A DNA stretch of 8,598 nt from an uncultured Oscillospiraceae bacterium (lineage in GTDB: Bacteria; Bacillota; Clostridia; UBA1381): assembly GCA_946531785.1 (NCBI GenBank), contig CAMNAT010000065.1, positions 1 through 8,598 on the forward strand, given 5' to 3'. A model generated the notes under the pieces. The model had not been told where the DNA came from. It worked only from the letters and a program-made list of their open reading frames with translations, and did not search any database. Every line of letters starts with the position of its first letter. The first letter of the stretch is position 1. Of the stretch, positions 1 to 6,010 are shown one piece after another. The position numbers and the translations under genes were made by a program.

Positions 1-54
1 AAAATAAATCTCAGTTTAACAGGGTACGCTTTGCGTACCCTGTTAAACTGAGAT
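1..54 (-). terminator. Intrinsic terminator ending the parvulin/stalk/larC operon; unusually long perfect hairpin
   Basis: Read on the minus strand, positions 54-33 pair without a mismatch with 29-8 (22 bp), closing on a three-base AAA loop (32-30). The sequence TTATTTT (7-1) follows as a U-tract. The stem begins 7 nt after the larC stop codon. There is no T-run on the plus-strand side, so it should work only for minus-strand transcription. A 22-bp perfect stem is longer than most bacterial terminators need, so an extra role (mRNA 3' end protection or a dispersed palindromic repeat) is possible but not shown. Confidence 0.9.
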
Positions 55-61
55 CTGATCT

Positions 62-1222
62 TCAGAGCGGCTTTATATCCGACAGGGGTATGTCGTTTTT
101 GTCCGCTATTTTTTTCATATCCTCATATTCGGGCTTTATGCGCTCCGCGCCGAAGCCCGATGAGCGCTTTGCGCGCACCGTACCGTAATTTGTTTCAAGC
201 TCTGTCATCTCGCGCCTTAGCGTGTATCTGCGGCAGATGTATTCGCGCACGCCTAAGGTCGTTGTGTGCTTCATTATAAGCGACAGCATCCTCTCGCGGT
301 CCTCCATCCTGCACATGCAGGTCAGGAGTATGCCCGGGCGGTTTTTTTTCATCCCGATCGGGATGGTGTACACATCAAGTGCCCCTGCGCGGTACAAAAC
401 CTCGGTGGCATAGCCTATGCCCTCGCCGGTCATATCGTCGAGGTTGCAGCGCAGCTCCGCGACCTCGCCGCCGCTTGCGGCAGTATCGCCGAGCATTATC
501 CGCACGCAGTTTGCCGCGTCAAGGTCCTTATGCCCCATTCCGTAGCCGATCCTTTCAACACGCATTACGGGCATATCTGTGAACTCCGATACGAAATTCT
601 TTAAAAGCGCCGCGCCCGTCGGGGTGCATAGCTCTGTTTTTATATCGCCGCTGTAGTACGGCACACCCTTCAGTATATTCGCGGTCGCAGGCGCGGGAAC
701 GGGCAAAATGCCATGCGCGCAGCGCACAGTGCCGCTGCCGACATTTACCGGCGACGCGATCACTCGCTCCGGCGCAAGCTCGGCAAGGGCAAGACAAACT
801 CCGGTGACATCCGCCACCGCGTCCATTGCGCCGACCTCATGGAAATGTATCTCCTCTACCGGCCGCCCATGCGCCTCGCTCTCCGCCGCGGCGATACGCT
901 TATATACCTCCACCGCGGACTTCTTCACCCTCTCCGGTACATCCAGATGCGATATTATATGCTCGATATCATGCATACTGCTGTGATGGTGGTGCTCGTG
1001 GTGGTGATGCTCATGCTCGACCTCGCCATGCACCTCAACATCCACCTGCGTGCCGCATATGCCGCATTTTTCGGTCTTGCTTATCCTGTATGTAACTCCC
1101 GGTATGCCTATAGCGTTGAGCCGTTCTACGAACCGCTCCGGCTCCGGCATAAGCTCAATGAGCGCGGCAAGGAGCATATCCCCCGCCGCGCCCATATTGC
1201 ATTCAATATATATCGTTCTCAT
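62..1222 (-). CDS. larC: LarC: nickel insertion protein (pyridinium-3,5-bisthiocarboxylate mononucleotide nickel chelatase)
   Basis: Family knowledge: LarC is the cytosolic CTP-dependent enzyme that inserts nickel into the pincer cofactor of lactate racemase LarA and related enzymes, after LarB and LarE. The 386-aa sequence shows family motifs in order: GAAGDM (residues 11-16), a CGIC cysteine pair (53-56), a His-rich stretch (about 65-80, ten His in HEHHHHEHHHH), HFHEVGAMDAVADV (126-139), VPAPAT (175-180), LCTPTGAALL (198-207), GYGMG (226-230), NLDDMTGE (260-267) and IGMKKNRPG (289-297). It is a single uninterrupted frame; the Lactobacillus plantarum gene is split into larC1/larC2 joined by programmed frameshifting. 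The start lies 5 nt after the stop of the preceding gene. Its weak AAAGG ribosome binding site sits inside that gene's last codons, so translation is probably coupled. larA, larB and larE are not in the window, so the client enzyme is unknown. Confidence 0.93.
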   Translation of the reverse strand: MRTIYIECNMGAAGDMLLAALIELMPEPERFVERLNAIGIPGVTYRISKTEKCGICGTQVDVEVHGEVEHEHHHHEHHHHSSMHDIEHIISHLDVPERVKKSAVEVYKRIAAAESEAHGRPVEEIHFHEVGAMDAVADVTGVCLALAELAPERVIASPVNVGSGTVRCAHGILPVPAPATANILKGVPYYSGDIKTELCTPTGAALLKNFVSEFTDMPVMRVERIGYGMGHKDLDAANCVRIMLGDTAASGGEVAELRCNLDDMTGEGIGYATEVLYRAGALDVYTIPIGMKKNRPGILLTCMCRMEDRERMLSLIMKHTTTLGVREYICRRYTLRREMTELETNYGTVRAKRSSGFGAERIKPEYEDMKKIADKNDIPLSDIKPL

Positions 1223-1227
1223 GGTTA

Positions 1228-2142
1228 TTAACCTTTAGGATGATGATCTTCTACATCCTTCACGAGCGTCTTGCAGACCTCGATCGTGTCAAAGTCAGGG
1301 CTTGTTACCGATACGCTGTGGCTGTAGAGAGTGCCGGCATCGTCGCAGGTCCATACAGCATATACCGTATTCTCGGCATATCTGTAGAACTCTACCATCG
1401 AGTCGCCTATCTTCTCCTCGCTGAGCTTCTCGCCGCCGGTTATACCTGAAATATCGGTATCGCCCGGCATTGTTCTTATAACTATCTCAGCACCTGCGCC
1501 TACTTCCCAGAGACCTTTTATCTCAGCCATATTCTCTGCCGCAAGATATCTGTAGCCGTTCTCGCTTACCGTTGCCGGAACTGACGGATCCGCTACCGCA
1601 TACTTTACCTTGGCGTCAGCATTATTGCTGATAGCCGCGTTGAGCTCGTCAAGAGTTTTGTACTCAGTCCAGGGGTTTGCGATCTCCGCGCCCGGAAGCT
1701 CGGGTTCAGCTTCCTTCACGATGATGACCGTAAGGTTCTCCTGATCCCAGTCTACCTTGCAGTTCATGCCCTCGGCGATAGCTCTTACCGGGACCATTGT
1801 TCTCTCGTTCACTACCTTTGCAGCAACATCGAGCTCTACCGGCTTATCGTTTACGAACAGCTTGTTTGAGCCGATCTGTAAAACGATGCTCACCTCGCTC
1901 TTGGGATCATATGAGATAACGGTCTGTGTCTCGCCGTCCCACTCAACCACCGCGCCGAGCGCCTCAAAGATAGCACGCATGGGAACGAGCGTTCTGTCGT
2001 TCTCAACGAACGGTGCCTGATCCTCAAAAACTACCTCCGCGCCGTTTACCGTAACGGTGATCTTGTCCTCCGCAAGCGCTGTGATGCCCATAGCCGATGC
2101 TGAAAGCATCGCCGCAAGTGTTAATGAAATAAACTTCTTCAT
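1228..2142 (-). CDS. Secreted stalk-domain (copper amine oxidase N-terminal-like) protein with DUF4367-like C-terminal half
   Basis: 304 aa. A signal peptide (KK, hydrophobic core, ALA-ED) is probably cleaved after residue 24, so the protein is exported. Residues 28-142 form a copper-amine-oxidase-N domain (PF07833 type) with two repeats of the signature N-[DE]-RT-[LM]-VP-[MV]-RAI-x-E followed by V-x-WD (48-69 and 112-133). Despite the family name this domain is not an oxidase: the catalytic amine oxidase domain is absent. After an acidic, proline-containing linker (143-157), residues 158-298 resemble the DUF4367-like domains often fused to this module in clostridia, with the pattern NPW..Y, AEI, AEIVIRT...DISG, YAVWT..AGTLYSHSVS. 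That second assignment is from memory of the pattern and is less certain. There is no lipobox or sortase motif. AGGAGGA at 2157-2151 fixes the start. The gene begins 21 nt after the parvulin gene and ends 5 nt before larC, so it is the middle gene of an operon. Its function is unknown; a cell-surface or envelope role is inferred. Confidence 0.82.
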   Translation of the reverse strand: MKKFISLTLAAMLSASAMGITALAEDKITVTVNGAEVVFEDQAPFVENDRTLVPMRAIFEALGAVVEWDGETQTVISYDPKSEVSIVLQIGSNKLFVNDKPVELDVAAKVVNERTMVPVRAIAEGMNCKVDWDQENLTVIIVKEAEPELPGAEIANPWTEYKTLDELNAAISNNADAKVKYAVADPSVPATVSENGYRYLAAENMAEIKGLWEVGAGAEIVIRTMPGDTDISGITGGEKLSEEKIGDSMVEFYRYAENTVYAVWTCDDAGTLYSHSVSVTSPDFDTIEVCKTLVKDVEDHHPKG

Positions 2143-2150
2143 GATATATT

Positions 2151-2157
2151 TCCTCCT
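2151..2157 (-). promoter_or_regulatory. Ribosome binding site of the stalk/DUF4367-like gene
   Basis: AGGAGGA on the minus strand lies 8 nt before the ATG at 2142. It sits inside the 21-nt gap after the parvulin stop codon, so the second gene has strong translation initiation of its own rather than relying only on coupling. Confidence 0.85.
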
Positions 2158-2163
2158 GTTATA

Positions 2164-3366
2164 TTATTTTACTATTTTTGCTTCTATGCCCGCCTCGGCG
2201 CACATTTTATCAAGCTCGACCTTTACATCATCATAAAGGATATCGCCCTCTATGTTTTCCTTTTCTGTCTCCAGCCAGCCGCCAAAGCCCTCCTCATCGC
2301 CTGTGAGTGACAGCCTCTTTACTATATGCCAGCCGTAATCGCTTTCGCAGATGCCGATCTCGTCTGACTTCAGAGACTTAACGCAGTCCTCAAACGGCTT
2401 TACCATTTCATCGTCTGTGAAGATATATCCGTCCGGATATGACGGCATACCGGGGTCTGTGTTATATTCGGCAATGAGCTTATCGAAATCCTCGCCGCCC
2501 TGTGCCTTTTTGAGGATATCCTCGGCAAGCGCCTTATCCTCAACAAGGATATGCTTTGCGCGCATATAGCTGCTTATGAAATGCTCCCTGATCTGCGCGT
2601 CAGGTACAGTCATACCCTCGGCTACCTGACCTACGATCATCTGTGAATAAGCCAGAGCCTGTATCAATCTGTGTACAGTGCCGCGGCTGACATCTAGCAT
2701 AACAGAATCCCATCTATCGCCGCTTATGATCTGCGTAATGGTATCCTCGGTATCCTTATCGAGCGTCATGCCCTTCATGGTGGCAAGCTGTCCGTATTTT
2801 AAGACATCCGCCAACTCAGATACAGCCTTATCATTCGCAGCTTCTGCGATACCGTAGAGGTCATCCTCTGTCACCTTTATATCCCCGACCTCAAGTATCG
2901 CGGGATGAACGGTGAGCGTCACCGTCTCTGCATCTCCGTCCCAGTCCACATGGAAGCCGAAGCTCTCTGAGATATAGCGTATCGGGAGCATCGTGCGCTC
3001 GTTGATTATCTCGGGTGCGACATCAAGCTCGTCGGTCATGCCGTTCAGCTGCGCTGTATTTGAGTCTATTTTTAGCTCTATATCGCTGCCGGCATAGCTG
3101 AGCGTAACCGTCTGCGTTGCACCGTCCCAGCCGACTGTGCCGCCCGCGGCCTCTATTATCGCTCTTATCGGCACAAGCGTGCGCTCGTTCACGATTACGG
3201 GCACAGTGCCCTCATCATCTATATTTACCTTTGCGCCGTCGACCGTCATAACGGGGTCGCCGATAGTCAGCCTTATGACCTTATCCGCGTCCTTTGCCTG
3301 CACCGTTCCGGTGAACATCGAAGCCGTAACGGCAGCCGCTGCGAAAAGTGAAATAGCTTTTTTCAT
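2164..3366 (-). CDS. Secreted stalk-domain/parvulin (PpiC-type) peptidyl-prolyl cis-trans isomerase, PrsA/SurA-like foldase
   Basis: 400 aa from the chosen start. A signal peptide ending VQA-KD is probably cleaved after residue 24; no lipobox cysteine follows, unlike PrsA lipoproteins. Residues 33-153 are a copper-amine-oxidase-N module with two repeats (NERTLVPIRAIIEAAGG...GWDG at 60-82; NERTMLPIRYISESFG...DWDG at 122-144). Residues 155-265 are mainly helical, in the place of the SurA/PrsA chaperone region. Residues 269-352 are a parvulin domain: RAKHILV (269-275), DP-G (304-306), GYIFTDDEMVKPFE (313-326), GWHIVKR (345-351). The family catalyses cis-trans isomerisation of X-Pro bonds in exported proteins outside the membrane. 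An in-frame ATG 14 codons upstream (3408) was rejected because the -10 box lies between the two ATGs; the ATG at 3366 has AAGGAGA 7 nt upstream. First gene of an operon; the substrates are unknown. Confidence 0.9.
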   Translation of the reverse strand: MKKAISLFAAAAVTASMFTGTVQAKDADKVIRLTIGDPVMTVDGAKVNIDDEGTVPVIVNERTLVPIRAIIEAAGGTVGWDGATQTVTLSYAGSDIELKIDSNTAQLNGMTDELDVAPEIINERTMLPIRYISESFGFHVDWDGDAETVTLTVHPAILEVGDIKVTEDDLYGIAEAANDKAVSELADVLKYGQLATMKGMTLDKDTEDTITQIISGDRWDSVMLDVSRGTVHRLIQALAYSQMIVGQVAEGMTVPDAQIREHFISSYMRAKHILVEDKALAEDILKKAQGGEDFDKLIAEYNTDPGMPSYPDGYIFTDDEMVKPFEDCVKSLKSDEIGICESDYGWHIVKRLSLTGDEEGFGGWLETEKENIEGDILYDDVKVELDKMCAEAGIEAKIVK

Positions 3367-3373
3367 TAAGTTT

Positions 3374-3380
3374 TCTCCTT
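3374..3380 (-). promoter_or_regulatory. Ribosome binding site that decides the parvulin start
   Basis: AAGGAGA on the minus strand, 7 nt before the ATG at 3366. It supports MKKAISLF as the true N-terminus, which also places a standard signal peptide at the very start of the protein. Confidence 0.85.
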
Positions 3381-3396
3381 TTCCGTAGATACATTC

Positions 3397-3425
3397 ATTA
3401 TACCACACAAATATTCGCGTTGCAA
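3397..3425 (-). promoter_or_regulatory. Sigma-A-type promoter of the parvulin/stalk/larC operon
   Basis: Minus strand: -35 TTGCAA (3425-3420), a 17-nt spacer, and consensus -10 TATAAT (3402-3397) preceded by TGG, i.e. an extended -10. Transcription should start near 3390, giving a 5' UTR of only about 24 nt. That leaves no room for a riboswitch (for example a nickel/cobalt one for larC). The promoter overlaps the upstream in-frame ATG at 3408, so the longer open frame cannot be the gene product. Confidence 0.85.
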
Positions 3426-3427
3426 CG
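3418..3427. promoter_or_regulatory. 10-bp palindrome over the -35 box (possible operator)
   Basis: CGTTGCAACG is a perfect palindrome centred on the -35 hexamer of the parvulin operon promoter. A repressor site at this position would block RNA polymerase. It is short, no second copy stands near the other promoter, and chance cannot be excluded. Confidence 0.25.
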
Positions 3428-3449
3428 GTTTTTTATTATTTTTTTTACG
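3428..3449 (-). promoter_or_regulatory. A-rich UP-element-like stretch upstream of the -35
   Basis: On the minus strand the 22 bases directly upstream of the -35 are almost entirely A with a few T and two C (AAAAAAAATAATAAAAAACC). This is the composition and position expected for binding the RNA polymerase alpha C-terminal domain. It fills the gap between the MATE stop codon and the promoter. No terminator hairpin is visible there, so read-through from the MATE operon into the parvulin operon is possible. Confidence 0.45.
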
Positions 3450-3455
3450 AAAATT

Positions 3456-4853
3456 TTACACCTTTATTACATTGCGTTCAAGCCATTTGCCGCGCAGCAT
3501 ACGGATTATGAACAGCGTGCCGCGGATGCAGAGCTCGCCGCACATCGCCGCCCAGAAGCCGTAAAGCCCGAACGGACCTACAAGGATCAGCGCCGCGGTT
3601 ATGCGGATCCCCCACATGCAGAAAAGGTTCATTATGCTAGGCACAAGCGTGTCGCCCGCGCCGCGCAGAGCGCCCGCGCAGACTATCGCCGCGGCATACA
3701 ATGGCTCCGCGAACGCCTCTATCCGAAGCACCGCCGCGCCAAGCTCCCTGACCTCCTCCGACGGAGTTAAGAGCGACAGCATATACGGCGCCGTTATGAA
3801 CATCACCGCACCCATGAACGTCATCACGCCCATCCCGAGCAGCACCGATGACTTTGCGAGCCGCATCGACATATCCTTGCGTCCCGCGCCTATGCTCTGC
3901 CCGACAAGCGTTGTCGCCGCTGACGCTATGCCGAAGCCCGGCATATAGCAAAGGCTCTCGGCGGTTATCGCAAGCGAATTCGCCGCTATTGCGACCGTTC
4001 CGAGCGGCGCGACTATGACGGTATCAACGATATACGCGCCGCACATTATTGTGTGCTCAAACGCGGTCGGGATCGCGATACGCGCCGCGGTCTTCATCGT
4101 GTTCTTATTGAACCGCCACTCTCCGCCGAGGCGCAGCGCAAGCTTTTCCGATCTCACGCACAGCGCCCACAGCATAAGCGCCGTAACGACCACCTCGGCA
4201 AACGCCGTACCAAGCGCCGCGCCCGCAACTCCGAGTCCCGCGCCCCGGACGGATATGCCAAAGCCCGATATATCCACCGTCCTTGACGGGAATATAAGGA
4301 AGAAATTAAAGATAACATCAAGTATGCACAGCATGATGTTCAGCAGGCTCGGCGTTTTCATATCTCCGCTGCATTGCAGCAGTGAGCCGCCTAAAAACCT
4401 CAGCTGCATCACCGGCAGGAACAGAGCGTATATAAGAAAATACGCCGATGCGTCCCGCCGTATCTCCTCGCCGCCGCCGAGCCGGCCCGGGAGCGCGCCG
4501 GAGATGGATGCCGCGAGCGCCATGAGTATGAATCCGATGATGACCACAGTCATCATGCCCTGGCGCACGACATTCCTCGCGTCCGCGTCACGCTTTGCGC
4601 CGATGAGCTGCGCGACCTGCACCGAAAAGCCCGTTGCCGACGCGACCGCCAGTCCGCCGATCAGCCATGTCGTGCTGCTCACAAGACCTATCGCCGCGGT
4701 AGCGTTAGCGCCCAGTGAGCCGACCATGCCCGCGTCGATATATTCCATCATTACCGTTGTCATTTCCGCAAAAAAAGCGGGGATGCTCAACCGTATCACC
4801 ATGCTGAGCATCTCTTTAGTAGTTATATTTCCTTCAAAATTAAGTTCCTTCAT
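3456..4853 (-). CDS. MATE family efflux transporter
   Basis: 465 aa, the usual length for the family, with about twelve hydrophobic segments and two homologous halves. MATE proteins are inner-membrane Na+- or H+-coupled antiporters that export cationic drugs, dyes and natural metabolites. Visible family features: YIDAGMVGSLGANATAAIGL in the first helices (38-57), GAGLGVAGAALGTAFAE (204-220), the second-half counterpart IVDTVIVAPLGTVAIAANSLAI (275-296), VGQSIGAGRKD (317-327) and GALRGAGDT (394-402). It overlaps the PatB gene by 4 nt (ATGA, 4853-4850) with only a weak AAGG ribosome binding site 4 nt upstream, so it is probably translationally coupled to the lyase. That coupling suggests it exports a substrate or product linked to PatB, but the sequence does not say which. 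It is the last gene of its operon, and no clear terminator follows. Confidence 0.93.
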   Translation of the reverse strand: MKELNFEGNITTKEMLSMVIRLSIPAFFAEMTTVMMEYIDAGMVGSLGANATAAIGLVSSTTWLIGGLAVASATGFSVQVAQLIGAKRDADARNVVRQGMMTVVIIGFILMALAASISGALPGRLGGGEEIRRDASAYFLIYALFLPVMQLRFLGGSLLQCSGDMKTPSLLNIMLCILDVIFNFFLIFPSRTVDISGFGISVRGAGLGVAGAALGTAFAEVVVTALMLWALCVRSEKLALRLGGEWRFNKNTMKTAARIAIPTAFEHTIMCGAYIVDTVIVAPLGTVAIAANSLAITAESLCYMPGFGIASAATTLVGQSIGAGRKDMSMRLAKSSVLLGMGVMTFMGAVMFITAPYMLSLLTPSEEVRELGAAVLRIEAFAEPLYAAAIVCAGALRGAGDTLVPSIMNLFCMWGIRITAALILVGPFGLYGFWAAMCGELCIRGTLFIIRMLRGKWLERNVIKV

Positions 4854-6010
4854 TTTGCCTTATAGTCTTCTATGCCTTGCTTCAATCTGTTCAGTCCATC
4901 CCTCAGCATCGACTCAGGACACGCTATATTCAGGCGCAGAAATTTCTCTCCGCCCCTGCCGTACTGCGCGCCGTCAGAAAGATAAAGCCCGGTATCGCGC
5001 CGGATGAACTCCGCAAGCTCCCTTGAATCACCGCAGATGCCGCCGCAGTACAGCCAGAGGAGATAGGTCGCCTCCGACGGCACATAAGTAATATCGGGTA
5101 TTTCCTTTTCTATAAACTCCGCGGTTATGCGGCGGTTATTGTCTATATATCCTCTCAGAGCGTCGAGCCAGTCCGCGCCGCGGGTGAACGCCACGACTGC
5201 TGCCTGCACCGCGAACGAGTTCGGCTCAGCTACCTCGTCGGTGTTCAGTCCGCGGTTCACCTTGTTATATAAGAACCTGTCCGGCACCACTACCGCCGAG
5301 GTCTGCAAGCCCGCTAAATTAAACGCCTTTGTCGGCGCTATGCAGGTTATGCTGTTATCGCGGCACGCCTCAGATACCGACGCGAACGGGATATACCCCT
5401 TGCCCGCGGCGGTAAGGTCGCAGTGTATCTCGTCGCTCACCACGATCACATTATTCCTCATACAGATCTCGCCGATGCGCGCAAGCGTTTCCCTGTCCCA
5501 TATCTTGCCGACCGGGTTATGGGGATTGCAGAGTATGAGCATTGTCGTCTGCGGGCGTGATGCCATTTCCTCGAACAGCTCAAAGTCTATATGGTATTCA
5601 TTATCCTCATACACAAGCGGACATTCAAGCGGATTTCTACCGTTGTTTACTATCGAATTAAAAAAAATGTTATAGCACGGCGTGAGTATCATCACATACT
5701 CCGCCGGAGTTGTGAGCTTTCTCACGACGCTTGATAGAGTCGGAACAACGCCTGTCGAGAAGATCAGCCAGTCTTTATCTATCTCAAAGCCGTGCCTCTC
5801 GCGCCACCATGAAATGTATGCGTCATACCACTCATCCGGCACGATGTTATAGCCGAACGCGCCATGTTTTGCGCGGTCGATGATCGCTGCCGTTATCTCC
5901 GGCGCGGTCTCAAAATCCATATCCGCCACCCACATGGGCAGCTCTCCGTCCTTTACATCCCATTTCAGCGCGTTGGTCCCGCGCCTGTCGATGATCTTAT
6001 CAAAATCCAT
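4850..6010 (-). CDS. patB: PatB/MalY-type PLP-dependent C-S beta-lyase (annotated cystathionine beta-lyase or aminotransferase)
   Basis: 386 aa, full length for fold-type I enzymes of the MalY/PatB subgroup. Diagnostic features: the N-terminal stretch DRRGTNALKWD (8-18) with LPMWVADMDFETAPEI (24-39), CNPHNPVG (161-168), SDEIHCDL (192-199) whose Asp193 should hold the PLP pyridine nitrogen, APTKAFNLAGLQ (225-236) with Lys228 as the Schiff-base lysine, and FLRLNIACP (357-365) with Arg359 for the substrate carboxylate. Members cleave the C-S bond of cystathionine, cysteine or other S-substituted cysteines to pyruvate, ammonia and a thiol; E. coli MalY also acts as a regulator. The exact substrate cannot be read from the sequence. 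The start overlaps the DUF3737 stop by one base (TAATG). AAAGG lies 10 nt upstream, a rather long spacing, so coupling is likely. The gene symbol denotes the subgroup only. Confidence 0.88.
   Translation of the reverse strand: MDFDKIIDRRGTNALKWDVKDGELPMWVADMDFETAPEITAAIIDRAKHGAFGYNIVPDEWYDAYISWWRERHGFEIDKDWLIFSTGVVPTLSSVVRKLTTPAEYVMILTPCYNIFFNSIVNNGRNPLECPLVYEDNEYHIDFELFEEMASRPQTTMLILCNPHNPVGKIWDRETLARIGEICMRNNVIVVSDEIHCDLTAAGKGYIPFASVSEACRDNSITCIAPTKAFNLAGLQTSAVVVPDRFLYNKVNRGLNTDEVAEPNSFAVQAAVVAFTRGADWLDALRGYIDNNRRITAEFIEKEIPDITYVPSEATYLLWLYCGGICGDSRELAEFIRRDTGLYLSDGAQYGRGGEKFLRLNIACPESMLRDGLNRLKQGIEDYKAK

Noticed and set aside
713..1231. A 172-codon open frame on the plus strand opposite larC
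   Set aside because: It is antisense to a strongly supported LarC. The hydrophobic-looking MVVLVVVMLML segment is simply the reverse complement of the His-rich codons.
1228..2142. Copper amine oxidase enzyme
   Set aside because: Only the small N-terminal-type module is present. The catalytic domain with its topaquinone tyrosine and copper histidines is absent, so an oxidase function should not be assigned.
3418..3450. Plus-strand intrinsic terminator (CGTTGCAACG followed by a T-rich run)
   Set aside because: The palindrome has no room for a loop and cannot form a stable hairpin, and there is no plus-strand gene for it to end. The T-run is better explained as an A-rich UP element of the minus-strand promoter.
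3366..3455. Nickel/cobalt riboswitch ahead of the operon containing larC
   Set aside because: The promoter leaves only about 24 nt of 5' UTR, too short for any known riboswitch.
4015..5007. A 330-codon open frame on the plus strand opposite the MATE gene
   Set aside because: Its translation is low-complexity Ser/Ala/Pro/Arg-rich without any recognisable domain, it runs antisense to a clear MATE gene and across the MATE/PatB junction, and it has no good ribosome binding site. It is a by-product of GC-rich codons.
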